Assembly (NCBI GenBank): GCA_021818605.1
Contig: JAKAUH010000937.1
Span: 1 to 7,173 of the forward strand
Direction of reading: 5' to 3'
Source of the DNA: Planctomycetota bacterium
Lineage (GTDB): Bacteria > Planctomycetota > Planctomycetia > Isosphaerales > Isosphaeraceae
Length of the DNA: 7,173 nucleotides
Shown here in pieces: positions 1 through 6,072 of the stretch; positions within the stretch are counted from its first letter, which is position 1, and each line of letters begins with the position of its first letter. The position numbers were made by a program, and so were the translations under genes. The notes beneath the pieces are model-generated. The model did not search any database. It was not told the DNA's origin and saw only the letters and a list, made by a program, of their open reading frames with translations.

Positions 1-594
1 CTTCAGGCGATTGGCCGCGACGAAGATCTGCTCGCAGCAGGCGCTGCCCAGGTCGCGCAGGCGGCCCGGGAGCGAGCGGGGATCGACGACGCGGAGGGCG
101 TTCGTGCCGACGCAGACGTTGTCCTGGTTGTGGAACGTGTCGGTATCCTCGGCAGTCAGGCGGCGGCCATCGAGCCAGGCGCCGCCCCCTTTGGTGGCCC
201 AGTAGAGCTCGCCGAGCGGCGGCACGGCGATCACGCCCAGCACCGGCTCGCCCTGGACGATCAGGCCGATGCTGATGGCCCACAGCGGCAGGGAGTGGAC
301 CAGATTGCCGGTGCCGTCGATCGGATCGATCGACCACCGGCGCGGGCCCGAACCTCCCTCGGCGTCGTATTCCTCGCCGGTCAGCAGGTCGTCCGGGAAC
401 CGCTCGCCCAGCCGGCCGCGAATCAGCCGCTCGAGGTCCTGGTCCAGGTCGGTCACGTAGCTCAGGTTGTCCTTCTCGTGCGGCGTGACCTGCCGGCAGC
501 GCGAGAGGGCAACTCCGGCGGCCTCGGCGGCCAGCGCCTTGACGAACTCGAGCTCCTCGGACAGTTCCGGCTCGGTGACGGGGGACTCGGCCAT
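1..594 (-). CDS. Inositol monophosphatase family protein (3' end cut off by window)
   Basis: The gene reads leftward from an ATG at 592-594 and stays open to the window edge, giving the first 198 residues of a family that is usually about 260-270 long. Visible metal-site motifs are GEE at residues 73-75 and DPIDGTGN at 90-97, the signature of Mg2+-dependent, Li+-sensitive phosphomonoesterases. An upstream acidic segment (VTDLDQDLE, 47-55) and a GSACCEQIFVAANR segment (183-196), resembling the family's conserved GSAA...VAxG stretch, support the call. The final WDxxAG motif would lie just beyond the edge. Members act in the cytoplasm on inositol phosphate, histidinol phosphate, fructose-1,6-bisphosphate or 3'-phosphoadenosine 5'-phosphate; the visible part does not identify the substrate. 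A purine-rich GAGGGAGG lies about 13 bases upstream, rather far for a Shine-Dalgarno. The gene is divergent from pyrD, with no operon partner visible. Confidence 0.93.
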   Translation of the reverse strand, partial: MAESPVTEPELSEELEFVKALAAEAAGVALSRCRQVTPHEKDNLSYVTDLDQDLERLIRGRLGERFPDDLLTGEEYDAEGGSGPRRWSIDPIDGTGNLVHSLPLWAISIGLIVQGEPVLGVIAVPPLGELYWATKGGGAWLDGRRLTAEDTDTFHNQDNVCVGTNALRVVDPRSLPGRLRDLGSACCEQIFVAANRLK

Positions 595-897
595 CGGCGG
601 GATTTTCCCTCCCTCAAGGGGAATGCGGGGCATGGACCGCCTCGACGCGCATCGCATCTCGCTTCGAGGCAGACAGACTGGCGGTGGGGCCGGTCAGTCG
701 GGCCGGCGCCACGTTAGACTAGACCATCCGGCAGGCGGTCGACAAGAGCGGAAACACCCAACCGCCTTCCAGACGGCGACCCGCCTTGCCGTTCCGGCCC
801 ACCGACTGCGACAATGCCACACGCGATTCGACGGCCGGACTCGGGGAGCCGGCGACGGGACAGACCGGGTTTCGAACCTGATCGGAGCGCGAGGCTA
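595..897. other. Divergent intergenic region between the IMPase-family gene and pyrD
   Basis: About 300 bases without a supportable gene; the frames open here are GC-driven and have no family-like sequence. The gap must hold the promoters of both flanking divergent genes, but I see no convincing -35/-10 pair on either strand. One inverted repeat is present: GCCTCGA (639-645) and TCGAGGC (664-670) around an 18-base loop, in the expected leader of the leftward gene. An ATG at 814 is in frame with pyrD, but the stretch from it to 897 encodes an Arg-rich segment unlike any dihydroorotate dehydrogenase N-terminus. Confidence 0.6.
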
Positions 898-1830
898 TTG
901 GTTGATTTGAACGTGACGCTCGGGCGTCTTCGGCTCAAGAACCCGATCCTGGTGGCCTCGGGGACGTTCGGCTACGTCCGCGAGATGGAGCCGTTCGTCC
1001 GCCTGGACCGCCTGGGCGGCGTGATCCCCAAGACGGTCACCGCCCGGCCCCGCGCCGGCAATCCGACGCCCCGGACGGTGGAAACCGCGTCGGGACTGCT
1101 CAACGCCATCGGCCTCGATAACGACGGCCTCGACCACTTCATCGAGCACCACCTACCATACTTGCGGACCATCGGCACGGCGGTGATCGCCAACATCGCC
1201 GGTGAGGACGAGGACCAGTTCGTCGCGATGGCCGCGCGGCTCTCGAGCGCGTCGGGGCTGTCCGCTGTCGAACTCAACATCTCGTGTCCGAACGTCAGCC
1301 ACGGGCTCGACCTGGGTATTGATCCGACGTCGGTCGGCCGGCTGGTGCGCCGGGTCCGGGCTGCCTGCGACATCCCGATCATCGCCAAGCTCACGCCCAA
1401 CGTCACCGACGTGGTCGCGATCGCCGCCGCGGCCGCCGAGGCCGGCGCCGACGCCGTCAGCCTGATCAACACCCTCCGCGGCATGGCCGTCGACTGGCGG
1501 CGCAGGCGGCCGATCCTGGCCTATGACGTCGGCGGCCTGTCCGGCCCGGCCGTCAAGCCGGTCGCCCTGCGGATGGTCTGGGACATCGCGCGGGCCCTGC
1601 CCGACCTGCCGATCATCGGCATCGGCGGCATCGCCAACGTTGACGACGCACTCGAGTTCCTCGTCGCCGGCGCATCGGCCGTCCAGGTCGGCACGGCCAC
1701 CTTCTACGACCCCTCCGCCGCCGATCGACTCCTCGACGAACTGCCCGCCCGGCTCGCCGAAGTCGGGGCCGACTCGGTCCGCTCGATCATCGGGACTCTT
1801 CGGTCCAACCGTCTTGCGCCCTCGCATTGA
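898..1830 (+). CDS. pyrD: Dihydroorotate dehydrogenase, class 1B-type catalytic subunit
   Basis: This FMN enzyme oxidises dihydroorotate to orotate, the fourth step of de novo pyrimidine synthesis, in the cytoplasm. Counting from the TTG at 898, the TIM-barrel landmarks are ASGTFGY (20-26), K45 in IPKTVT, NAIGLDN (69-75), NISCPN (127-132), KLTPN (164-168), SLINT (188-192), GGLSGPAVKPVALRMVW (212-228), GIGGI (241-245) and GTATF (265-269). Cys130 is the class 1 catalytic base; class 2 enzymes use Ser. Class 1B enzymes normally pair with PyrK, an Fe-S/FAD subunit that passes electrons to NAD+; no pyrK lies beside this gene. The TTG start is preferred because GGAG lies at 884-887, ten bases upstream, and the resulting 310 residues match the family. 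An in-frame ATG at 814 would add 28 Arg-rich, non-conserved residues and has no Shine-Dalgarno. TTG at 907 is another possible start. Confidence 0.95.
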   Translation: MVDLNVTLGRLRLKNPILVASGTFGYVREMEPFVRLDRLGGVIPKTVTARPRAGNPTPRTVETASGLLNAIGLDNDGLDHFIEHHLPYLRTIGTAVIANIAGEDEDQFVAMAARLSSASGLSAVELNISCPNVSHGLDLGIDPTSVGRLVRRVRAACDIPIIAKLTPNVTDVVAIAAAAAEAGADAVSLINTLRGMAVDWRRRRPILAYDVGGLSGPAVKPVALRMVWDIARALPDLPIIGIGGIANVDDALEFLVAGASAVQVGTATFYDPSAADRLLDELPARLAEVGADSVRSIIGTLRSNRLAPSH

Positions 1831-1885
1831 CGACGGTCGGCTCGGGCGAGGCCAGGGTGTTTCCCCGCGTGTCGCCGCGCGATAG

Positions 1886-1903
1886 GCTCAATCGCGTTTG
1901 AGC
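1886..1903. repeat. Inverted repeat GCTCAA-N6-TTGAGC upstream of the methyltransferase gene
   Basis: A perfect 6-bp inverted repeat (1886-1891 and 1898-1903) around the hexamer TCGCGT. GAT at 1881-1883 and ATC at 1904-1906 could add an outer stem. It lies 17 bases before the Shine-Dalgarno of the 1936 gene and 55 bases after the pyrD stop. It has no T-run after it, so it is a poor intrinsic terminator. It could be an operator or a leader hairpin. Its function is inferred only from position. Confidence 0.4.
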
Positions 1904-1935
1904 ATCGAGGTCCCAGCCACAAGGAGCTTCCACCC

Positions 1936-2700
1936 ATGCATCGTCCATCGTTCTCGCGCATCCCGCTCGCCCTGGCCCTGGGAGCAAGCCTGGCCATCCT
2001 GGCGGTCATGACCGGCCGTAGCGAGGGGCAGGATCCGTCCGGCCAGGCCACGAAGACCAAGGTCGACTCAAAGATCAACGCGCCCTTCCGCAAGGCGAAC
2101 GTCAAGGACTACGTGAAGCGGTTTGAGACCGAGAAACGTGAGAATTACGCCCACCGGCACGAGATCGTCGCGGCGCTCGACCTCAAGCCGGGGATGGCCG
2201 TCGCCGACGTCGGCGCGGGCACCGGGCTGTTCACCCGGCTGTTCGCTGAGAAGGTTGGGCCATCGGGCAAGGTCTACGCCGTGGACATCTCCAGGCCGTT
2301 CCTCAAGCACATCGCCGAGGACGCGAAGAAGAACCACCAGGACCAGATCACCACGGTTGTTGGCAGCCAGGACGCCACCAACTTGCCCGAGAACTCAGTC
2401 GACCTGGTGTTCCTGAGCGACGTCTACCACCATTTCGAGAAGCCCGACAGGTCCCTGGCCTCGATCCACAAGGCCCTGCGGCCCGACGGAAAGCTCGTGG
2501 TGATCGAGTTCGACCGCGTCGAGGGCAAGAGCTCGGCGTTCATCCTCAAGCACGTCCGCGCCAGCAAGGCGGTCTTCAAGCGCGAGATCGAGGATGCCGG
2601 CTTCCGCCTGATCCCGACCCCCAACCCGCCCAGGCTCAAGGAGAATTTCTTCCTTCGCTTCGAGAAGACTGGAACGGGTGACGGACGCGCCTCGAAGTAA
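1936..2700 (+). CDS. Exported class I SAM-dependent methyltransferase-like protein
   Basis: The protein has 254 residues with a typical export signal: basic start MHRPSFSR, hydrophobic core at about 9-26, then a polar stretch from about 27. No clean AxA cleavage site is visible, so it may be a membrane anchor. The Rossmann methyltransferase core follows: motif I VADVGAGTGLFT (89-100), acidic strand-2 end VYAVDIS (113-119, with D117 expected to hold the SAM ribose), a VDLVFLSDVYHHF segment (155-167) and LRPDGKLVVIEF (181-192). The C-terminal GKSS...KAVFKREIEDAGF stretch recalls a widespread group of bacterial methyltransferases of unknown substrate. The ATG start is fixed by AAGGAG at 1921-1926, nine bases upstream. 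It lies 105 bp after pyrD, so co-transcription is possible, but no functional link is evident. The puzzle is how a SAM enzyme would find cofactor outside the cytoplasm. Confidence 0.9.
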   Translation: MHRPSFSRIPLALALGASLAILAVMTGRSEGQDPSGQATKTKVDSKINAPFRKANVKDYVKRFETEKRENYAHRHEIVAALDLKPGMAVADVGAGTGLFTRLFAEKVGPSGKVYAVDISRPFLKHIAEDAKKNHQDQITTVVGSQDATNLPENSVDLVFLSDVYHHFEKPDRSLASIHKALRPDGKLVVIEFDRVEGKSSAFILKHVRASKAVFKREIEDAGFRLIPTPNPPRLKENFFLRFEKTGTGDGRASK

Positions 2701-2721
2701 CGGGAAGCGCGGGCGGCCGCA

Positions 2722-2739
2722 CTCGCTCGCTCGCTCGCT
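2722..2739. repeat. Short CTCG tetranucleotide repeat, 4.5 units
   Basis: Four and a half copies of CTCG in tandem lie just after the methyltransferase stop codon. The tract is non-coding, so length changes would not alter a protein. GCGCGGG (2707-2713) and CCCGCGC (2745-2751) flank it and could pair as a 7-bp stem, with the repeat in the loop. Confidence 0.6.
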
Positions 2740-2758
2740 GTGCCCCCGCGCATGAGAA

Positions 2759-2796
2759 GGCCCGGCCGACGCCGATTCGATGGCGCCGGCCGGGCC
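2759..2796. terminator. GC-rich hairpin between convergent genes, probable bidirectional terminator
   Basis: A 15-bp stem with one mismatch (2759-2773 against 2782-2796; A2769 faces C2786) closes an 8-base loop. It lies in the 143-bp gap between the convergent methyltransferase and Bax inhibitor genes, as expected for a shared transcription end. The T-run is weak: only TTT at 2803-2805 on the plus strand and almost none on the minus strand. It may therefore be a Rho-assisted or RNA-stabilising structure rather than a classic intrinsic terminator. Confidence 0.6.
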
Positions 2797-2843
2797 GCGA
2801 TGCTTTCCCGATCCCGAACGATCACTGGCTGACAACCCGCGGC

Positions 2844-3605
2844 TTACCGCCGATCGGCCAGCTTGGTCAGCAGGCGGATGATCTCAAGGTACAACCAGAT
2901 CAGCGTGACCATCAGGCCGAAGGCGCCGTACCACTCCATGTACTTGGGAGCGCCGGCATACGCGGCCTTCTCGATGAAGTCGAAGTCCAGCAGCAGGTTG
3001 AACGCCGCGATGCCGATCACGAGCAGGCTGAATCCGATTCCCGCGGCCGAGGAGCTCCAGACCAGCGGCATCTCGGCGCCGAACAGCCGCATGATCCACG
3101 TCACGAAGTAGAACAGCGCCAGCGCCCCGGTCGCCGCGACGATCCCGGCCTGAAGCTTCTCCGTTACCCGGATCAGCCGGGTCTGGTAGAGGAACAGCAT
3201 CATGAACAGAGTGCCGCAGGTCAGCATCACGGCCTGGAGCGCGATACCTGGAAAGCGGGCGTGGTACTTCATCTCGATAAACTGCGAGATCGCACCCAGC
3301 AACACACCCTCGAGCGCCGCATAGATGGGAGCTGTTATCGGCGCCGACGTCGGCCGGAAAATCGTGATCATCGCCACGATGAAGCCGCCAAGCATCGAGA
3401 TCGGCAGGAGCGCCATGCTGAACGTGCCACCCTCGACCGCGTTCCACGACCAGAGCGCCGTGAACGACAGGATCGCCAGCAGCAGGAACGTCTTGCCCAC
3501 CGTCCCCTGCACGGTCGTCACCAGGCTGCGGGTCTTCGGCGCACCGTAGACCTGCTCATACCCCGCGAACATGTCTTGCGAAAATGCGGGATTGCTTGAA
3601 GTCAC
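2844..3605 (-). CDS. Bax inhibitor-1/YccA family integral membrane protein
   Basis: The 253-residue protein has a hydrophilic N-terminus of about 36 residues, then seven hydrophobic segments at about 37-55, 64-83, 88-112, 119-139, 152-173, 185-205 and 223-245. This matches the seven-helix Bax inhibitor-1 fold. Family-like landmarks are the EGVLLGAIS segment (99-107), the acidic LLLDFDFIE cluster (204-212) and the C-terminal APKYMEWYGAFGLMVTLIWL stretch (219-238). Relatives are inner-membrane proteins; the best studied bacterial member (Bacillus YetJ) is a pH-sensitive calcium leak channel that uses buried aspartates, and other members interact with membrane proteases such as FtsH. The exact role here is unknown. 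The start is a GTG at 3603-3605, backed by AGGAGG at 3613-3618 with a 7-base spacer. The gene converges on the methyltransferase and has a long leader upstream. Confidence 0.95.
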   Translation of the reverse strand: MTSSNPAFSQDMFAGYEQVYGAPKTRSLVTTVQGTVGKTFLLLAILSFTALWSWNAVEGGTFSMALLPISMLGGFIVAMITIFRPTSAPITAPIYAALEGVLLGAISQFIEMKYHARFPGIALQAVMLTCGTLFMMLFLYQTRLIRVTEKLQAGIVAATGALALFYFVTWIMRLFGAEMPLVWSSSAAGIGFSLLVIGIAAFNLLLDFDFIEKAAYAGAPKYMEWYGAFGLMVTLIWLYLEIIRLLTKLADRR

Positions 3606-3612
3606 TGCCTAA

Positions 3613-3639
3613 CCTCCTGGTCTCGTTCGCCGGGCGAAC
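3613..3639 (-). promoter_or_regulatory. Strong Shine-Dalgarno with adjacent leader hairpin
   Basis: AGGAGG (3613-3618, minus strand) lies seven bases before the GTG start and decides that start. Six bases further upstream is a perfect inverted repeat, 7+1+7 bases at 3625-3639 (GTTCGCC-G-GGCGAAC on the plus strand). In RNA it would form a small stem next to the ribosome site without covering it. It may help keep the site open or bind a regulator; this is inferred from position only. Confidence 0.55.
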
Positions 3640-3855
3640 CGAGATGCCAAATGACGGGGTCACCGATTGCCGCCCAGGACTTACTACGTTGCTCGCCCCG
3701 GACTGGTTGCCGAGTCCTCGAAGTGATTCGTACCGGGCTCGGAAGACATCGAACCCGCCTCATCGCCATTCGTGTGCCACGCTCGACGATCCTCCCGGGG
3801 CAGCCCGGCGCTCGCGACGAGTCGGTACGACCGATCGCCGGCACGCAAAGTCCCC

Positions 3856-3898
3856 GGTGTTGCCGAGATATTATATCGCCCTCGGCACACCAAGGATA
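3856..3898 (-). promoter_or_regulatory. Candidate promoter of the Bax inhibitor gene with overlapping inverted repeat
   Basis: On the minus strand a consensus TATAAT (3870-3875) lies 17 bases downstream of TATCCT (3893-3898). The -35 element is not the classical TTGACA. An inverted repeat of 11 paired bases with one bulged T (GGTGT-T-GCCGAG, 3856-3867, against CTCGGCACACC, 3881-3891) encloses the -10 box, which suits a repressor or regulator site. The surrounding DNA is noticeably more AT-rich than the rest of the window. Transcription would begin near 3863, about 255 bases before the GTG start. Confidence 0.5.
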
Positions 3899-3931
3899 GG
3901 ATATTTCAACGCCAGATGTCATGGCTTCATG

Positions 3932-3965
3932 ATCGGGGAGGCTCGGGCCGGAAAGCCCGACCGAT
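3932..3965 (-). terminator. Hairpin directly after the oxidoreductase stop codon
   Basis: ATCGG (3932-3936) and TCGGGC (3943-3948) pair with GCCCGA (3955-3960) and CCGAT (3961-3965). The result is a two-part stem with a 6-base bulge and a 6-base loop. It begins one base after the TAA stop of the leftward oxidoreductase gene. On that strand no T-run follows, so it is a weak intrinsic terminator; it could instead stabilise the 3' end of the message. Confidence 0.4.
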
Positions 3966-3966
3966 T

Positions 3967-5739
3967 TTAACGCGGCCCCACCCGCGGCCAGTCGAGCTCG
4001 ACCCCCTGCCCCTTCAGCCTCGCCTGGAATTGCGCCAGACGCCGGGGCGTGTTGCGGATCGCTCGAGGCACATCCCTGACATCGAGGCAATGCACGGCCA
4101 GCATTCCGGCGGCCTCGCCGATGGCCCACTCGACGGGATGCAGCCGATAGCAACCATTGGTGATGTGGGTCGTCCCCAGGTTCTTGCAGGCGGGCAGCAG
4201 GTTCTCGACCCGTTTCGGAATCAACGCGCCCAGCGGGATCTGGAACGGCAGCGAGCTGATGTCGATGTAGTTATCGCCACCGGTGCTCGGGTGCAGATCG
4301 ATCCGGTAGGTGCCGACGCCCACGCTGTCGGCGAACCGCTCGGCGCGGACGTCGGAGGGATCCGCCCGCTTCGCCTTCGACCGCCGCGCCTCGGTGCCGA
4401 CGTGCTGCTCGAGGACCGTGAACTCGGCGAGGATTCGCCGCGACTCGCGGATGTAGGGCGCCTTCGCCAGGCCATCTTCCGTGCCGACCACATCCGGCCG
4501 GAGCTTCAGTCCCTTCCAGCCGTGCCCACCGTCGGGCCGGGGGCATTCGGTCTGGAGCCAGTAGAGCAGCGACAGGCTGAGCTGCTTCGCCCTCGCTACA
4601 TGCTGGCGAGCGTCGTCGGGCGTGACGCCGGGCCCGGCGATCGGGCCGAGCAGGTAGTCGTTCTGCGGCCAGTTCACCAGCGTCATGCCCGAACTGCCCG
4701 GATACGCATCCGGGCGGAAGTTCCGCGGGTCCACGAGCCGGCGATAGACCCAGAGCCCGGCTCCCACGCCCCGTGGGTCGAAGCCGCGTGTGTCGGCCCT
4801 GAGCGTCTGCGGGTGGGTGTACATCAGGTCGAGCAGCTTCCCCGGCCAGGCAGGCCGGAGCGCCGGGATGTACTCGCGCCAGAAGGCGTATTCCTGGGGG
4901 CGGTCGATGGTGTGATCCTGGCCGTCGAGGTACTCCATCGCGAAGCAGCAGGTGATCGCCTGCTGATTGCCCGGCTGATCGACCGCCGCGGCATGCGGCT
5001 CGCCCGTGCGGGCCTGGGACTCGGCCCCGATGATGCGCTCGACGCCGGCCATCGGCAGCAGGTCGCCCAGCTCTGTGGCGTCGAGAAAGTAGGGAGCCGT
5101 CAGCGTGCGCTCGCGACCGGTTCGCACGTCGCGAACGGTCACCGCGCGAACGCGATCGCCCTGCGCGTCGACCTTCACAGGCTCGTGCTCGAGCAACACC
5201 AGCAGCCGGCCGCTCGAGGCATAGGGTGCGAGCAGTTCGGTCAGTACGGCGAGCGCGACCTTCGGCTCGTGGCAGAGCTTCGAGACCCCGCCGTTCCCCG
5301 GGTTCAGTGCCCGCGATGCGCGCGCGGCCTCGGTCATCGGGAAATGCCGGCGATAGTAGGCCCGGATCCCCTGGCGCAGCTCGCGATACGACGCGTTGAC
5401 GCCGAACTGCTCGACCCACGGATGCTCATCAGGCGGCACGGCCTGCGACGTGAGCTGGCCGCCGATCCAGTCGGTCGGCTCGGTGAGGACCACGGTCCGC
5501 CCGGCTCGAAGCGCCGCCAGCGCAGCGGCGCAGCCGCCCAGTCCGCCGCCGACGATCGCCACGTCCGCCGCCACCTCACGTGTTCCCGTGCCCGCACCCA
5601 TCGCCACCGGCGGCCCACCCGCCGACGCCGCCAGCAGCCCCGCCAGTCCGCCGCCGCACCCCTCCAGGAACCGCCGTCGCCGCATCGTCATGGAATCGCC
5701 CTCTGGTTTCTTGCCGTCCCGATATCGGGAATCCAGCAT
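3967..5739 (-). CDS. Tat-exported FAD-dependent oxidoreductase
   Basis: The 590-residue protein starts with a twin-arginine signal: RRRRFL at 20-25, then a Gly/Ala-rich hydrophobic stretch to about 50. This suggests the folded flavoprotein is exported. The dinucleotide-binding Rossmann motif follows as DVAIVGGGLGG (59-69), with E87 ending the second strand and GGQLTSQ (93-99). Further landmarks are YFLDATELGDLL (217-228), NWPQNDY (356-362) and a C-terminal FAD-contact segment LLPACKNLGTTHITNGCY (514-531). This resembles the FAD_oxidored (PF12831) family, common in planctomycetes, whose substrates are mostly unknown. The ATG at 5737-5739 is preferred because AAGGAG lies five bases upstream; ATGs at 5691 and 5685 would start nearer the arginines but have weaker ribosome sites. 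The open frame extends further upstream through the tRNA gene, which cannot be coding. The gene appears monocistronic. Confidence 0.92.
   Translation of the reverse strand: MLDSRYRDGKKPEGDSMTMRRRRFLEGCGGGLAGLLAASAGGPPVAMGAGTGTREVAADVAIVGGGLGGCAAALAALRAGRTVVLTEPTDWIGGQLTSQAVPPDEHPWVEQFGVNASYRELRQGIRAYYRRHFPMTEAARASRALNPGNGGVSKLCHEPKVALAVLTELLAPYASSGRLLVLLEHEPVKVDAQGDRVRAVTVRDVRTGRERTLTAPYFLDATELGDLLPMAGVERIIGAESQARTGEPHAAAVDQPGNQQAITCCFAMEYLDGQDHTIDRPQEYAFWREYIPALRPAWPGKLLDLMYTHPQTLRADTRGFDPRGVGAGLWVYRRLVDPRNFRPDAYPGSSGMTLVNWPQNDYLLGPIAGPGVTPDDARQHVARAKQLSLSLLYWLQTECPRPDGGHGWKGLKLRPDVVGTEDGLAKAPYIRESRRILAEFTVLEQHVGTEARRSKAKRADPSDVRAERFADSVGVGTYRIDLHPSTGGDNYIDISSLPFQIPLGALIPKRVENLLPACKNLGTTHITNGCYRLHPVEWAIGEAAGMLAVHCLDVRDVPRAIRNTPRRLAQFQARLKGQGVELDWPRVGPR
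5717..5730. repeat. Perfect 14-bp palindrome TCCCGATATCGGGA
   Basis: A gapless perfect palindrome near the 5' end of the oxidoreductase gene. With the start at 5739 it encodes residues about 4-8 of the signal peptide. If translation began at 5691 it would lie in the leader, where it could serve as an operator. In either case it could form a stem only by strand extrusion or dimerisation, since it has no loop. Confidence 0.5.
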
Positions 5740-5744
5740 CAACA

Positions 5745-5750
5745 CTCCTT
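5745..5750 (-). promoter_or_regulatory. Ribosome-binding site deciding the oxidoreductase start
   Basis: AAGGAG on the minus strand with a 5-base spacer (TGTTG) to the ATG at 5739. It is the best Shine-Dalgarno near any of the in-frame ATGs and supports the longer signal peptide. It lies only 50 bases from the divergent tRNA gene. Confidence 0.7.
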
Positions 5751-5799
5751 CCCTCGCGACACCTCGTCCGTTATCCTCGGGTTGTCCACATTTCTCCAG

Positions 5800-5882
5800 G
5801 GCCTCGTGGCGGAATGGCAGACGCGTCGGTCTTAGGAGCCGATGTCCGAAAGGACGTGGGAGTTCGAGTCTCCCCGAGGCCA
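5800..5882 (+). tRNA. tRNA-Leu, anticodon UAG
   Basis: A complete class II cloverleaf of 83 bases. The acceptor stem is GGCCTCG (5800-5806) with CGAGGCC (5875-5881), then discriminator A5882. T8 and G9 are followed by a GCG...GC D-arm. The anticodon stem TCGGT/GCCGA (one G-T pair) closes the loop CTTAGGA (5831-5837), with anticodon TAG at 5833-5835, reading CUA and probably other CUN leucine codons. A long variable arm GTCC-GAAA-GGAC, as in leucine tRNAs, precedes the T-arm GGGAG-TTCGAGT-CTCCC (5858-5874). The 3' CCA is not encoded (ACCT follows the acceptor), so it must be added enzymatically. The gene is divergent from the oxidoreductase, with 60 bases between them. No convincing promoter is visible in that gap, although TTATCC at 5771-5776 might be a weak -10. 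Confidence 0.97.
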
Positions 5883-6072
5883 CCTTGGTCGGCTGACCCT
5901 GCGCAATCAACGCGCCGACCCACCCCAGAACGACACCGGACCCGTACCACCTCACACCTCCCCGTAGCCCCCAACAAGACCTCGCCGCCCACCGATACCC
6001 GCATCAGCCCGTTCAGGCCCTGATCGCACCCCCTCCTCAACCGACTGATCCTCCCTCTCCGAATCAGAGGGG
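5883..6072. other. C-rich intergenic stretch downstream of tRNA-Leu
   Basis: No gene is supported here. The plus strand is markedly C-rich and G-poor: in 5941-6060 I count 64 C against 16 G. A small hairpin GGTC-GGCT-GACC (5887-5898) follows the tRNA directly and may mark its 3' end. Another, CCCTCT/AGAGGG (6053-6058 with 6066-6071, 7-base loop), lies before the candidate promoter of the next gene. The minus strand carries several G-runs, but the loops between them are long for a G-quadruplex. Confidence 0.55.

Larger units (their letters stand above)
3606..3966. other. Intergenic region and probable long leader of the Bax inhibitor gene
   Basis: About 360 bases with no supportable gene. Open frames here run into flanking genes out of phase and show no family-like sequence. 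If the promoter proposed at 3856-3898 is real, roughly 255 bases (about 3606-3862) are transcribed but untranslated. Small possible stems on the way include GGACT/AGTCC (3700-3704 with 3713-3717) and GTTCGCC/GGCGAAC (3625-3639). I do not recognise a known riboswitch consensus. Confidence 0.5.

Noticed and set aside
869..883. GGTTTCGAACC-like sequence resembling a tRNA T-arm
   Set aside because: No acceptor, D or anticodon arm is found around it, and the loop does not fit the TTCGAAT pattern. Chance similarity.
130..910. Overlapping plus-strand open frames opposite the IMPase-family gene and into the gap
   Set aside because: The minus strand carries the GEE and DPIDGT motifs. The plus-strand frames have no family-like sequence and are GC-driven shadows.
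3772..5835. A 687-codon open frame on the plus strand opposite the oxidoreductase gene
   Set aside because: It is antisense to a gene with clear FAD motifs, has Arg/Pro/Asp-rich sequence without domains, and runs into the tRNA gene. It is explained by GC-biased third codon positions.
5740..5955. N-terminal extension of the oxidoreductase open frame to 5955
   Set aside because: It reads through the complementary strand of a complete tRNA-Leu gene and lies upstream of a strong ribosome site and Tat signal, so it is not coding.
5899..5980. Possible G-quadruplex on the minus strand
   Set aside because: Runs of three or more G occur, but two of the intervening loops are about 14-16 bases, too long for a confident call.
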